Positions 46,674 to 54,981 of a DNA stretch of 64,000 bases are shown piece after piece. Location of the stretch: assembly GCF_026535915.1 (NCBI RefSeq), contig NZ_JAFNPF010000002.1, positions 36,047-100,046 on the forward strand, written 5' to 3'. The position numbers and the translations under genes were made by a program. Position 1 is the first letter of the stretch. Every line of letters starts with the position of its first letter. The DNA comes from Snodgrassella sp945267035 (GTDB lineage Bacteria; Pseudomonadota; Gammaproteobacteria; Burkholderiales; Neisseriaceae). Under the pieces are notes generated by a model. It worked only from the letters and a program-made list of their open reading frames with translations, was not told the DNA's origin and did no database searches.

Positions 46674-47285
46674 TTATGATGATTGAAAATACTGATAGCC
46701 TTGTTCACTGACAAATACTGGGATAGTAATATCGTGTTGCTCAGTCGCAATGTGTTCAACTTGTTGGCAACTAAAACCGACACCAATTAATCGCGGCTTA
46801 AGCTGGTGATGTTTGCCTAGGGTAGCATCATAGTAACCGCCTCCTTGTCCCAGCCTGTGCCCTTGCGAATCAATACCCAGTAGCGGCATTAACAAAGTAT
46901 TCAATCGATGCACTCGAATTTTGTCACCCTTGAACTGCGGGATTCTCCCCTGCCGCCCGTACAAATTCTGTAGTCGCAGATCGCGCTTAGTCACACGTTG
47001 ACCGACTAGACGTGGACATGGGGTAAACCATAACTGACGAGAGTGTGCTTCAATATAGGGTAAATAAACGGTTGCTCCACGTTGTTGTGCAGTCACAATC
47101 CACGATAAAAGTGACAGTTCACTACCCATAGCCCAATATACACCAATACGCTTTTGACGGCGGATATAACGATACAATAGACGATTCACCCGCTTAGTTG
47201 CCGCTTGTCGGCTATCTCGGCTCAGTGACTTACGTCTTTGTCGCAACTTGAGTCTTAATTGTTGTTTTTCTACGTGGGGAGTCAT
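46674..47285 (-). CDS. ygfA: 5-formyltetrahydrofolate cyclo-ligase
   Basis: A 203-residue 5-FCL/MTHFS, converting 5-formyl-THF to 5,10-methenyl-THF with ATP. N-terminal LRLKLRQRRKSLS is typical. The phosphate-binding GQGGGYYDATL motif lies near residue 145. Complete. It is divergent from rpsB, with a short shared upstream region. Confidence 0.92.
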   Translation of the reverse strand: MTPHVEKQQLRLKLRQRRKSLSRDSRQAATKRVNRLLYRYIRRQKRIGVYWAMGSELSLLSWIVTAQQRGATVYLPYIEAHSRQLWFTPCPRLVGQRVTKRDLRLQNLYGRQGRIPQFKGDKIRVHRLNTLLMPLLGIDSQGHRLGQGGGYYDATLGKHHQLKPRLIGVGFSCQQVEHIATEQHDITIPVFVSEQGYQYFQSS

Positions 47286-47362
47286 CGAAATCGCTTTATC
47301 ATTTAAAGTGCAATGAGGAATATAATTTTATTTGTTTTAAGCATAATACCGCTTCTACTGAC

Positions 47363-47391
47363 TTGTAGAAACCGGTTTTTTTCTGTATTAT
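47363..47391 (+). promoter_or_regulatory. Promoter of rpsB-tsf
   Basis: TTGTAG at 47363-47368 and TATTAT at 47386-47391 with a 17-base spacer. About 110 bases of leader remain before the rpsB ATG. In other bacteria an S2-binding leader controls rpsB; autoregulation here is inferred. Confidence 0.55.
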
Positions 47392-47508
47392 TTCACCGTT
47401 TTGCCTCGGTAAAATTTTTTGAAACGCTCGCATCGTACGCGAAAGGGTGCTCTGAAAAGAGTTCTATGTGTGGCGATGTCAGGCTTTAACCCTTTAAGGA
47501 TAAGAATT

Positions 47509-48258
47509 ATGTCACAAATTACTATGCGCCAGATGTTGGAAGCAGGCGTTCACTTTGGTCACCAGACCCGCTACTGGAATCCGAAAATGGCTGAATACAT
47601 TTTCGGTGCTCGCAACAAAATCCACATCATCAATTTGGAAAAAACTTTGCCAATGTTTGTGGAAGCTCAGGATGTAGTTCGTCGTCTGGCTGCTAATAAA
47701 GGTACAGTGCTGTTTGTTGGTACCAAACGTCAAGCGCGCGACATCATCAAAGAAGAAGCGATCCGTGCAGGTGCGCCTTATGTAGACCATCGTTGGTTGG
47801 GCGGTATGCTAACCAACTACAAAACCGTTAAACAGTCTATCAAACGTCTGGAAGAAAAAACTGCTGCATTGGAAAATGCTACTGAAGCAGGTTACGGTAA
47901 AAAAGAAATTCTGGAAATGCAGCGTGAAGTAGCCAAACTGGAACGCTCTTTAGGCGGTATTAAAGACATGAAAGGTCTGCCAGATGCCATTTTCGTTATC
48001 GATACTGGGTACCAAAAAGGTACTTTGGTTGAAGCGGCTAAACTGGGTATTCCAGTAATCGCTGTTGTTGATACCAATAACAGTCCTGATGACGTGAAAT
48101 ATGTGATTCCTGGTAACGATGACTCTGCCAAAGCAATCCGTCTGTATTGCCGTGGCATCGCTGACGCTATTTTGGAAGGTAAATCTCAGTCATTGCAGGA
48201 AGTGGTTCAGGCTGCTCAAGCTGCGGAAGAAAAACAGGCTGCCGCTGCTGCTGAATAA
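47509..48258 (+). CDS. rpsB: 30S ribosomal protein S2
   Basis: A 249-residue ribosomal protein S2. The start at ATG 47509 is set by AAGGA nine bases upstream and by the family start SQITMRQMLEAGVHFGHQTR; an upstream in-frame start at 47419 would add 30 odd residues. Motifs: RYWNPKMAEYIFGARNKIHI, WLGGMLTNYKT, PVIAVVDTNNSPDDVKYVIPGN. The Ala-rich end is normal. It heads the run rpsB-tsf-pyrH-frr-uppS. Confidence 0.97.
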   Translation: MSQITMRQMLEAGVHFGHQTRYWNPKMAEYIFGARNKIHIINLEKTLPMFVEAQDVVRRLAANKGTVLFVGTKRQARDIIKEEAIRAGAPYVDHRWLGGMLTNYKTVKQSIKRLEEKTAALENATEAGYGKKEILEMQREVAKLERSLGGIKDMKGLPDAIFVIDTGYQKGTLVEAAKLGIPVIAVVDTNNSPDDVKYVIPGNDDSAKAIRLYCRGIADAILEGKSQSLQEVVQAAQAAEEKQAAAAAE

Positions 48259-48283
48259 TCTGATATTTACAGTTTTTGTAAAA

Positions 48284-48310
48284 GAAGGGGACATCAGTGC
48301 CCCCTTTTTT
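48284..48310 (+). terminator. rpsB-tsf intergenic attenuator
   Basis: A short GGGG/CCCC stem-loop followed by seven Ts, between rpsB and tsf. It probably lowers tsf transcription relative to rpsB. Confidence 0.6.
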
Positions 48311-48370
48311 TAAATAATTTTCCGGTCGGAGGGTGTCCGACTGAATGAAATCAAGTTTAAGGAGTAAAAC

Positions 48371-49243
48371 ATGGCTGCAATTACTGCAAAAATGGTAGGT
48401 GATTTGCGCGCTGCTACCGGTCTGGGCATGATGGAGTGCAAAAAAGCATTGGTAGAAGCTGACGGTGACATGGAAAAAGCTGAAGAAATCCTGCGCATCA
48501 AATCTGGTGCTAAAGCCGGTAAACTGGCTGGTCGTACTGCAGCTGAAGGCGTTGTGGCTGAATATGTTGATGGTCAGGTTGGTGCTTTGGCTGAAATCAA
48601 CTGTGAAACCGACTTCGTGGCTAAAGATGCCAGCTTTATGGCATTTGCTCAGTCAGTAGCAAAAGCCGTTGCTGTACATAATCCAGCATCATTGGAAGCA
48701 TTGGCAGAAGTGAAAACTGATGACGGCGTGACTGTGGAAGAAGCCCGCAAAGCCGTGATTGCTAAACTGGGTGAAAACATCACTGTTCGCCGCTTCGAAC
48801 GTATCGAAACCGCAGGTGGGCTGGTTACCTATATGCATGGCAACAAAATCGGCGTTATGGTAGAACATACCGGTGGTGATGCACAGGCTATCCGTCAGGT
48901 AGCGATGCACATTGCTGCGTCTAAACCAAAATGTGTATCAGCCGCTGAAGTGGATCCAGAATTGGTTGCTAAAGAGCGTCATATTTATGAAGAACAAGCT
49001 GCTGCTTCTGGTAAACCAGCCAACATCATTGAGAAAATGGTTGATGGTCGAGTGCAAAAATTCCTGGCAGAAGTAACTTTGCTTGGTCAGCAATTTGTGA
49101 TCAATCCTGATCTGACTGTGGAAAAATTCTTAAAAGAACAAAACGCCGTTGTGAATCGTTTTGTGGCATTCCATGTCGGTGAAGGCATTGAGAAAAAAGA
49201 AGTGGATTATGCAGCAGAAGTAGCCGCCGCTTCCAAAGTTTAA
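48371..49243 (+). CDS. tsf: Elongation factor Ts
   Basis: A 290-residue EF-Ts, the guanine-nucleotide exchange factor for EF-Tu. The N-terminal signature VGDLRAATGLGMMECKKAL and the TDFVAK motif (NCETDFVAKD) are present. The core domain and C-terminal part are complete. AAGGAG lies upstream of the ATG. A hairpin terminator follows. Confidence 0.97.
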   Translation: MAAITAKMVGDLRAATGLGMMECKKALVEADGDMEKAEEILRIKSGAKAGKLAGRTAAEGVVAEYVDGQVGALAEINCETDFVAKDASFMAFAQSVAKAVAVHNPASLEALAEVKTDDGVTVEEARKAVIAKLGENITVRRFERIETAGGLVTYMHGNKIGVMVEHTGGDAQAIRQVAMHIAASKPKCVSAAEVDPELVAKERHIYEEQAAASGKPANIIEKMVDGRVQKFLAEVTLLGQQFVINPDLTVEKFLKEQNAVVNRFVAFHVGEGIEKKEVDYAAEVAAASKV

Positions 49244-49260
49244 GGGAGCTAAAGCCATGG

Positions 49261-49302
49261 GCACTCTTGATTCAGATTCCTGAATCAGGGTGCTTTTTTT
49301 TC
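49261..49302 (+). terminator. Terminator of tsf
   Basis: A bulged stem (GCACTCTTGATTCAG / CTGAATCAGGGTGC) followed by eight Ts. Confidence 0.85.
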
Positions 49303-49414
49303 AGCCATTTGTTTTTCAGCAAACAGAGAACTGAAATAAAAGTTCCCTAAAGTACGATTTAAAATTAAAGTGATAGCTAAAGGCTATCCAGTGCAAACGA
49401 CAGAAAGAGCGATT

Positions 49415-50134
49415 ATGACTAAACCAGCAAAATACAAGCGAGTTTTATTGAAATTGTCCGGTGAGGCATTAATGGGGCCTGATGCTTTTGGTATCAATCG
49501 CGACACCATCATGCAAATAACCGCTCAGGTCAAAGAAGTGGTAGAGATGGGTGTAGAAGTGGCCATTGTTATTGGTGGTGGAAATATTTTCCGTGGTATG
49601 GCACAGTCAGCCAAGGGTATGGAACGAGCCACTGCTGATTACATGGGCATGATGGCCACCGTGATGAATGCACTGGCATTAAAAGAAGCATTTGAAAGTC
49701 AGAATGTTAAAGCACGCGTTCAGTCGGCACTCAGTATGCAGCAAGTGGCTGAAACCTATGCCCGACCAAAAGCGATTCAGTATCTGGAGGAGGGCAAAGT
49801 AGTCATCTTTGCCGCAGGTACTGGCAACCCATTTTTTACTACCGATACTGCAGCCAGCCTGCGTGGTGTAGAAATGAACTGTGATATTATGTTGAAAGCA
49901 ACTAATGTCGATGGCGTTTATGCCGCAGATCCGAAAACCAATCCTGATGCTAAACGCTATCAGGAAATTACCTTTGATCAGGCGATCAATCAGAATCTTA
50001 AAGTAATGGATGCCACCGCATTTGCTCTGTGTCGTGAACAAAAACTGAATATTGTGGTGTTCGGTATATTCAAGCCGGGGGCATTGAAACAAGTTATTAT
50101 GGGCGAAGATGTCGGTACATTGGTACACGTTTAA
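49415..50134 (+). CDS. pyrH: UMP kinase
   Basis: A 239-residue PyrH, the bacterial amino-acid-kinase-type UMP kinase (UMP + ATP to UDP). The start at ATG 49415 gives the family start (MTKPAKYKRVLLKLSGEALMG); a GTG/ATG further upstream is not supported. IGGGNIFRG, YMGMMATVMNA, FAAGTGNPFFTTDTAA and ATNVDGVYAADPK are all present. It is expected to be GTP-activated and UTP-inhibited, as in the family. Confidence 0.96.
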   Translation: MTKPAKYKRVLLKLSGEALMGPDAFGINRDTIMQITAQVKEVVEMGVEVAIVIGGGNIFRGMAQSAKGMERATADYMGMMATVMNALALKEAFESQNVKARVQSALSMQQVAETYARPKAIQYLEEGKVVIFAAGTGNPFFTTDTAASLRGVEMNCDIMLKATNVDGVYAADPKTNPDAKRYQEITFDQAINQNLKVMDATAFALCREQKLNIVVFGIFKPGALKQVIMGEDVGTLVHV

Positions 50135-50265
50135 TCTAGTCCATACAATCCTAAACAACTTGTGGCAACGAGTATACTGGGTTAGTATGCGCGTTTGCCG
50201 CTAGCCGGTAGCAGAAAATTCTGCCCGGAATGACATTAACGCAGCCGAATCAGACAGGAATTTTC

Positions 50266-50823
50266 ATGATTAACGAAATTCAACGCACTGCTGAAACCAA
50301 AATGCAGAAATCCATCGAAGTATTGCGCGAAAACCTTTCAAAAGTTCGTACCGGACGCGCACATACTGGTCTATTGGATCAGGTAGAAGTAGAATATTAT
50401 GGTAGTATGGTTTCAATCAGTCAGGTGGCCAGTGTTACCTTGATTGATGCACGCACTATCGGTGTTAAACCGTACGAAAGTAAAATGGCTGCAGCGATTG
50501 AAAAAGCCATTCGCAATTCAAGTCTAGGTCTTAACCCTGCGGCAATGGGTGATCTGATTCGTGTACCCATGCCAATGCTGACCGAAGAGCGTCGTAAAGA
50601 CCTAATAAAAGTTGTCCGCGCAGAAGTAGAAGATGGTCGGGTAGTGGTGCGCAATGTCCGTCGTGATGCCAATAATGATCTAAAGCGTCTGCTGAAAGAT
50701 AAAGAAATCAGTGAAGACGAAGCGCGTCGTGGTGAAGAAGGCATCCAAAAAATTACCGATAAATATATTGCAGACATCGATAAAATGTTGGCCACCAAAG
50801 AAGCCGATTTAATGGCCATCTAG
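50266..50823 (+). CDS. frr: Ribosome recycling factor
   Basis: A 185-residue RRF, exactly the usual length. The start at ATG 50266 follows AGGAA. Typical stretches: KVRTGRAHTGLLD near residue 25, VPMPMLTEERRKDLIK near 106 and VRNVRRDANNDLK near 130. With EF-G it splits the post-termination ribosome, working after the release factors encoded elsewhere (RF2 is at 30.6 kb). Confidence 0.97.
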   Translation: MINEIQRTAETKMQKSIEVLRENLSKVRTGRAHTGLLDQVEVEYYGSMVSISQVASVTLIDARTIGVKPYESKMAAAIEKAIRNSSLGLNPAAMGDLIRVPMPMLTEERRKDLIKVVRAEVEDGRVVVRNVRRDANNDLKRLLKDKEISEDEARRGEEGIQKITDKYIADIDKMLATKEADLMAI

Positions 50824-50849
50824 ACCTTACATGGCAAAAAGGAAGTACA

Positions 50850-51599
50850 TTGACTATCAGTAGTACTCAAAACGTTCCTGCACATACCGATATACCACAG
50901 CACATTGCGGTGATTATGGACGGTAATGGTCGCTGGGCAAAAAAACGCCTAATGCCTCGCATAATGGGGCACAAAAAAGGGCTGGAAATGCTGGAAGAAA
51001 TGACCGCCAATTGTTCGCGTATGGGGGTTCGTTATCTCACCGTATTTGCTTTTTCCACTGAAAACTGGCGTCGACCGCTGGACGAAGTGAATTTTTTAAT
51101 GGGGTTATTTTTGCAATCATTGCAAAAACGAGTGCAGAAACTGCATAAAAACAATCTTCGTTTACGGGTCATTGGTGATCGCAGCCGTTTTGCGGCTGAA
51201 ATTGTTGCTGGTATAGAAGCTGCGGAAACACTGACAGCCAATAATACCGGCTTAACCCTGACTATCGCTGCTGATTATGGCGGTCGCTGGGATATTCTTC
51301 AGGCAGTCAACCAGGCCATTGAAGCAGGCGAAAAACAAATTACCGAAGCATCGATTTTGCCTTATTTATCTTTGGGTGATGCTCCGGAACCAGACCTGTT
51401 TATCCGTACTGGTGGCGAAACCCGTATCAGTAACTTTCTACTCTGGCAGTTGGCTTATACCGAATTGTATTTTACCCAAGTGCTTTGGCCAGACTTTGAT
51501 AAGACCGAACTAACCCGCGCTATTGAATCATATCAACAACGCGAACGTCGCTTTGGTCGTACTTCCGAGCAATTACCCATAGCTGAACAGCGCCCATAA
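50850..51599 (+). CDS. uppS: Undecaprenyl pyrophosphate synthase
   Basis: A 249-residue cis-prenyltransferase making C55-PP, the carrier for peptidoglycan and O-antigen. The start is TTG (50850) with a strong AAAGGAAG site seven bases upstream. Motifs: IAVIMDGNGRWAKKR (catalytic Asp), FSTENWRRP and the C-terminal LFIRTGGETRISNFLLWQLAYTE region. The gene runs between frr and cdsA, the usual order, with only five bases before cdsA. Confidence 0.96.
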   Translation: MTISSTQNVPAHTDIPQHIAVIMDGNGRWAKKRLMPRIMGHKKGLEMLEEMTANCSRMGVRYLTVFAFSTENWRRPLDEVNFLMGLFLQSLQKRVQKLHKNNLRLRVIGDRSRFAAEIVAGIEAAETLTANNTGLTLTIAADYGGRWDILQAVNQAIEAGEKQITEASILPYLSLGDAPEPDLFIRTGGETRISNFLLWQLAYTELYFTQVLWPDFDKTELTRAIESYQQRERRFGRTSEQLPIAEQRP

Positions 51600-51604
51600 C
51601 ACTT

Positions 51605-52408
51605 ATGCTTAAACAACGTATACTCACCGCCTTAGTGATCTTACCCTTAATGATAGGAATGTTGTTTTGGGCAAATAATATCGTGTGGGCAGCATTTTCC
51701 GGACTCATTGCTTTATTAGCATTGTGGGAATATGGGCGGATTGCTGGATTGAGTCCATGGCAGAATGGTTTTTATCTACTCATTACTGCGTGTGGTGGTG
51801 CTTACTTGTATCATCAGCATGGACAATTAACGTCATGGTTGCAATGGTTGGTGCTGTTCTTCTGGGTGATTATTGTTCCATTGTGGTTGAGGTTTAAATG
51901 GAAAATCAAAGCCAACATCTTTGCCCCATTGATTGGCTGGATATTGATGCTGCCATTTTGGTATGCCTTGGTTTACCTGCGTCCAGATAGCGCCGCTGCG
52001 TGGTCATTGTTGACCATTCTGGCTTTAATTTGGATAGCAGATATTGCCGCATACTTTTGTGGTCGAACCTTGGGCAAACACAAACTGGCCCCTACCATCA
52101 GCCCGAATAAAAGCTGGGAAGGTGCCATTGGTGCTGTCGTCTTTGTGGCCATTTATACCTTTATCTTACAACAACAAGGTTGGTTGCCGATTAAATTGCC
52201 TTTATGGCAGACCCTGTTGCTGGCATTGGTTTTGACGGCAGTTAGCATTATTGGCGACTTGCTGGAAAGCTTATTAAAACGTTCTGCTGGCGTTAAAGAC
52301 AGCAGTCAGCTTCTGCCAGGACATGGTGGCGTGTTTGACCGTGTTGATTCCATGATTGCTGTGTTAAGTGTCTATGCTGCATTGCGCTGGCTTACCGCTT
52401 TAGTATAA
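51605..52408 (+). CDS. cdsA: Phosphatidate cytidylyltransferase
   Basis: A 267-residue integral membrane enzyme (about seven or eight TM helices) making CDP-diacylglycerol from phosphatidate and CTP. The C-terminal family signature is SIIGDLLESLLKRSAGVKDS followed by LPGHGGVFDRVDS. It starts the phospholipid branch and is co-transcribed with uppS and dxr. Confidence 0.96.
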   Translation: MLKQRILTALVILPLMIGMLFWANNIVWAAFSGLIALLALWEYGRIAGLSPWQNGFYLLITACGGAYLYHQHGQLTSWLQWLVLFFWVIIVPLWLRFKWKIKANIFAPLIGWILMLPFWYALVYLRPDSAAAWSLLTILALIWIADIAAYFCGRTLGKHKLAPTISPNKSWEGAIGAVVFVAIYTFILQQQGWLPIKLPLWQTLLLALVLTAVSIIGDLLESLLKRSAGVKDSSQLLPGHGGVFDRVDSMIAVLSVYAALRWLTALV

Positions 52409-52421
52409 AGTGATCTTGCTC

Positions 52422-53624
52422 ATGTCTAGTCATCGTCCAATTGCCATCACCATTCTTGGAGCCACTGGAAGCATTGGTCTGAATACCCTAGACGTCATTA
52501 GCCGTCACCCAGACCGATTTCGAGTATTTGCCTTAACTGCCCATCGACAGATTGAGCGCTTAGCCGAATTATGTTTGCGTTTTCAACCTGAATATGCTGT
52601 GGTGGCTGAATCGGCCGATGCGCTTCGTTTGCAGCAACAACTGCAAGCGGTGGCGTGTACCACCAAAGTATTGTATGGCGAGCAGGCTTTATGCGATGTG
52701 GCTCAATCTAATGATACCGACGCTGTCATGGCGGCAATTGTCGGTGCGGCTGGATTGATGCCGACATTAGCTGCGGCACAAGCCGGCAAAATAATCTATC
52801 TGGCCAACAAAGAAACATTAGTCGTGGCCGGCGCCTTATTTATGCAGGCGGTACAACAACATGGAGCGCGTTTGCTACCAGTAGATAGCGAACACAATGC
52901 CATCTATCAGGTATTACCGGATAATTACCAAGGTAATCTTAAACAGGCAGGAATACAATCTCTCATACTTACCGCTTCCGGTGGTCCTTTTCTGCATACC
53001 GCTCTAAAAGACTTTGCTTCTATCACACCTGAACAGGCAGTCAGACACCCAAACTGGAGTATGGGTCAAAAAATTTCCGTTGATTCCGCCACCATGATGA
53101 ATAAGGGGCTAGAACTAATCGAAGCACACTGGTTATTTCACGCCCCCGCCGATCAACTTGAAGTAATCATTCATCCACAAAGCGTCATTCATAGCATGGT
53201 ACGCTATATTGACGGATCAGTTTTAGCACAACTGGGTGTCGCTGACATGCGCATTCCCATCGCCCATTGTTTGGGCTTACCCGAACGGATTGTATCTGGA
53301 GCCAGCAGCTTAGATTTTACTCAGTTAAGCGGGTTACATTTTCTCAGCGCAGATTTTAATCGTTTTCCATGTTTGAAATTGGCTTATGATGTCTTACATA
53401 GCAGTAATCCAGCCAGTTCATGCGTCTTAAATGCTGCGAACGAAATAGCTGTGGCTGCTTTTCTACATAACCAGATTGCTTTCACAGATATTGCATCATT
53501 AGTAGATTGTTGCCTAGAATCATACAGTGGTCATGCTGCAATACACGTTGAAGAATTATTAGCCTTAGATAAGCAGGTACGAGCTGCTGCACAAAAATGG
53601 GTAAATAGCCGCATGAGCAAATAA
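52422..53624 (+). CDS. dxr: 1-deoxy-D-xylulose 5-phosphate reductoisomerase
   Basis: A 400-residue DXR (IspC), the committed MEP-pathway step: DXP + NADPH to MEP. NADPH motif ITILGATGSIG is at the N-terminus, then LANKETLV, and VDSEHNAI with the metal-binding Asp/Glu and ASGGPF. I start at ATG 52422; a GTG at 52410 would add four residues. Dxr is the fosmidomycin target. Confidence 0.96.
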   Translation: MSSHRPIAITILGATGSIGLNTLDVISRHPDRFRVFALTAHRQIERLAELCLRFQPEYAVVAESADALRLQQQLQAVACTTKVLYGEQALCDVAQSNDTDAVMAAIVGAAGLMPTLAAAQAGKIIYLANKETLVVAGALFMQAVQQHGARLLPVDSEHNAIYQVLPDNYQGNLKQAGIQSLILTASGGPFLHTALKDFASITPEQAVRHPNWSMGQKISVDSATMMNKGLELIEAHWLFHAPADQLEVIIHPQSVIHSMVRYIDGSVLAQLGVADMRIPIAHCLGLPERIVSGASSLDFTQLSGLHFLSADFNRFPCLKLAYDVLHSSNPASSCVLNAANEIAVAAFLHNQIAFTDIASLVDCCLESYSGHAAIHVEELLALDKQVRAAAQKWVNSRMSK

Positions 53625-53637
53625 AAACGGAGAGACC

Positions 53638-54978
53638 ATGTTGTTAACCATCATTGCTTTTATTGTGGCAATATTATTGTTAGTAAGTTTGCATGAACTA
53701 GGACATCTGATCGTGGCGCGGTTATGTGGTGTCAAAGTGTTGCGTTTCAGTATTGGCTTTGGAAAACCATTTTTTCGCTACCAACGTGCCGGCATTGAAT
53801 GGTGTCTGGCTCCCATTCCCTTGGGTGGTTATGTCAAAATGGTCGATACGCGAGAAGGCGACGTAAACCCAGATGATCTGCCCTATGCATTTGATCGTCA
53901 GCATCCCCTAAAGCGCATTGCCATTGTGGTTGCCGGTCCATTAACCAACCTGATTCTGGCGGCAATATTGTATACTGCCAGTTTTGGTATTGGTGGTGTG
54001 ACTCAGCTCAAACCATGGATAGGTATGGTTGAACAGGGTAGCGTAGCAGAAAGAGCCGGATTTAAGCCAGAAGATCGCATCACCAGCGTCAATGGTGAAA
54101 CAGTGACCGATTGGGCTGATGCCCAAACGAAAATCATGTTGAATTTAGATAGTGGCACAGTACAGGTTGCCGTGACAACGCCAACTGGTCAACAGGCGAT
54201 CCGATCACTAAACATTGCCGGCACAACTGCTGCAAAAGAAGCGGCACAGTCTGGCTACATCGGTTTAGTGCCGTCTAAAGTCACCAACCGCATTGGTGCC
54301 GTGTTGCCTGACAGCGTGGCTGCCAAAGCTGGGTTGCAAGTTGGAGATACCTTATTGAGCATCAATGGCGTCAAAGTGACTAGCTGGCAGCAATGGGTAG
54401 AAATTATTCGTGCCAACGCCGGTGCCAAACTGGATATCAGCTTTGCGCGTAACAACCAAATTCAGACGACCAGCCTGCGTCCTGACTCAGTCCAACAAAA
54501 CGGCGAGATAATCGGTCAAATTGGTATTGGTGCCATGCGTGACGAAGTTTGGGAAAAACAAATTCGTCAGCATTATCAGCCCAATTTGACCCAAGCCATT
54601 CGCTTGGCGTTTCAGCGTACCTGGGATTACATCAGTATGACTTTGTCACTTTTTGGCAAATTATTAACAGGTCAGGCATCTTTACATTACCTGTCCGGCC
54701 CGCTGACCATTGCTGATGTGGCCGGGAAAACCGCCGCTTTAGGCTGGCAAAGCTATACAGAATTTCTTGCCTTAGTGAGTATCAGCTTAGGCGTATTGAA
54801 TTTATTACCCATTCCCATGTTAGATGGCGGACATTTCATGTATTATGCTGTCGAATGGATACGTGGCAAACCTTTAAGCCTGAGAGTACAGGAAATTGGA
54901 CTACGTATTGGCATGGGCGCCATGTTAATGTTGATGTTAGTAGCTTTCTTCAACGATATTACCCGTTTGTTTGGATGA
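53638..54978 (+). CDS. rseP: Site-2 protease RseP
   Basis: A 446-residue intramembrane zinc metalloprotease. The HExxH motif lies in the first TM helix (H19-E20-LG-H23) and the second metal ligand site is in PMLDGGHFMYY near the C-terminus (LDG). Two PDZ domains lie between (about residues 125-200 and 210-285). It cleaves anti-sigma factors and signal peptide remnants. AGAGACC precedes the ATG. It is followed directly by bamA, three bases apart. Confidence 0.95.
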   Translation: MLLTIIAFIVAILLLVSLHELGHLIVARLCGVKVLRFSIGFGKPFFRYQRAGIEWCLAPIPLGGYVKMVDTREGDVNPDDLPYAFDRQHPLKRIAIVVAGPLTNLILAAILYTASFGIGGVTQLKPWIGMVEQGSVAERAGFKPEDRITSVNGETVTDWADAQTKIMLNLDSGTVQVAVTTPTGQQAIRSLNIAGTTAAKEAAQSGYIGLVPSKVTNRIGAVLPDSVAAKAGLQVGDTLLSINGVKVTSWQQWVEIIRANAGAKLDISFARNNQIQTTSLRPDSVQQNGEIIGQIGIGAMRDEVWEKQIRQHYQPNLTQAIRLAFQRTWDYISMTLSLFGKLLTGQASLHYLSGPLTIADVAGKTAALGWQSYTEFLALVSISLGVLNLLPIPMLDGGHFMYYAVEWIRGKPLSLRVQEIGLRIGMGAMLMLMLVAFFNDITRLFG

Positions 54979-54981
54979 ATA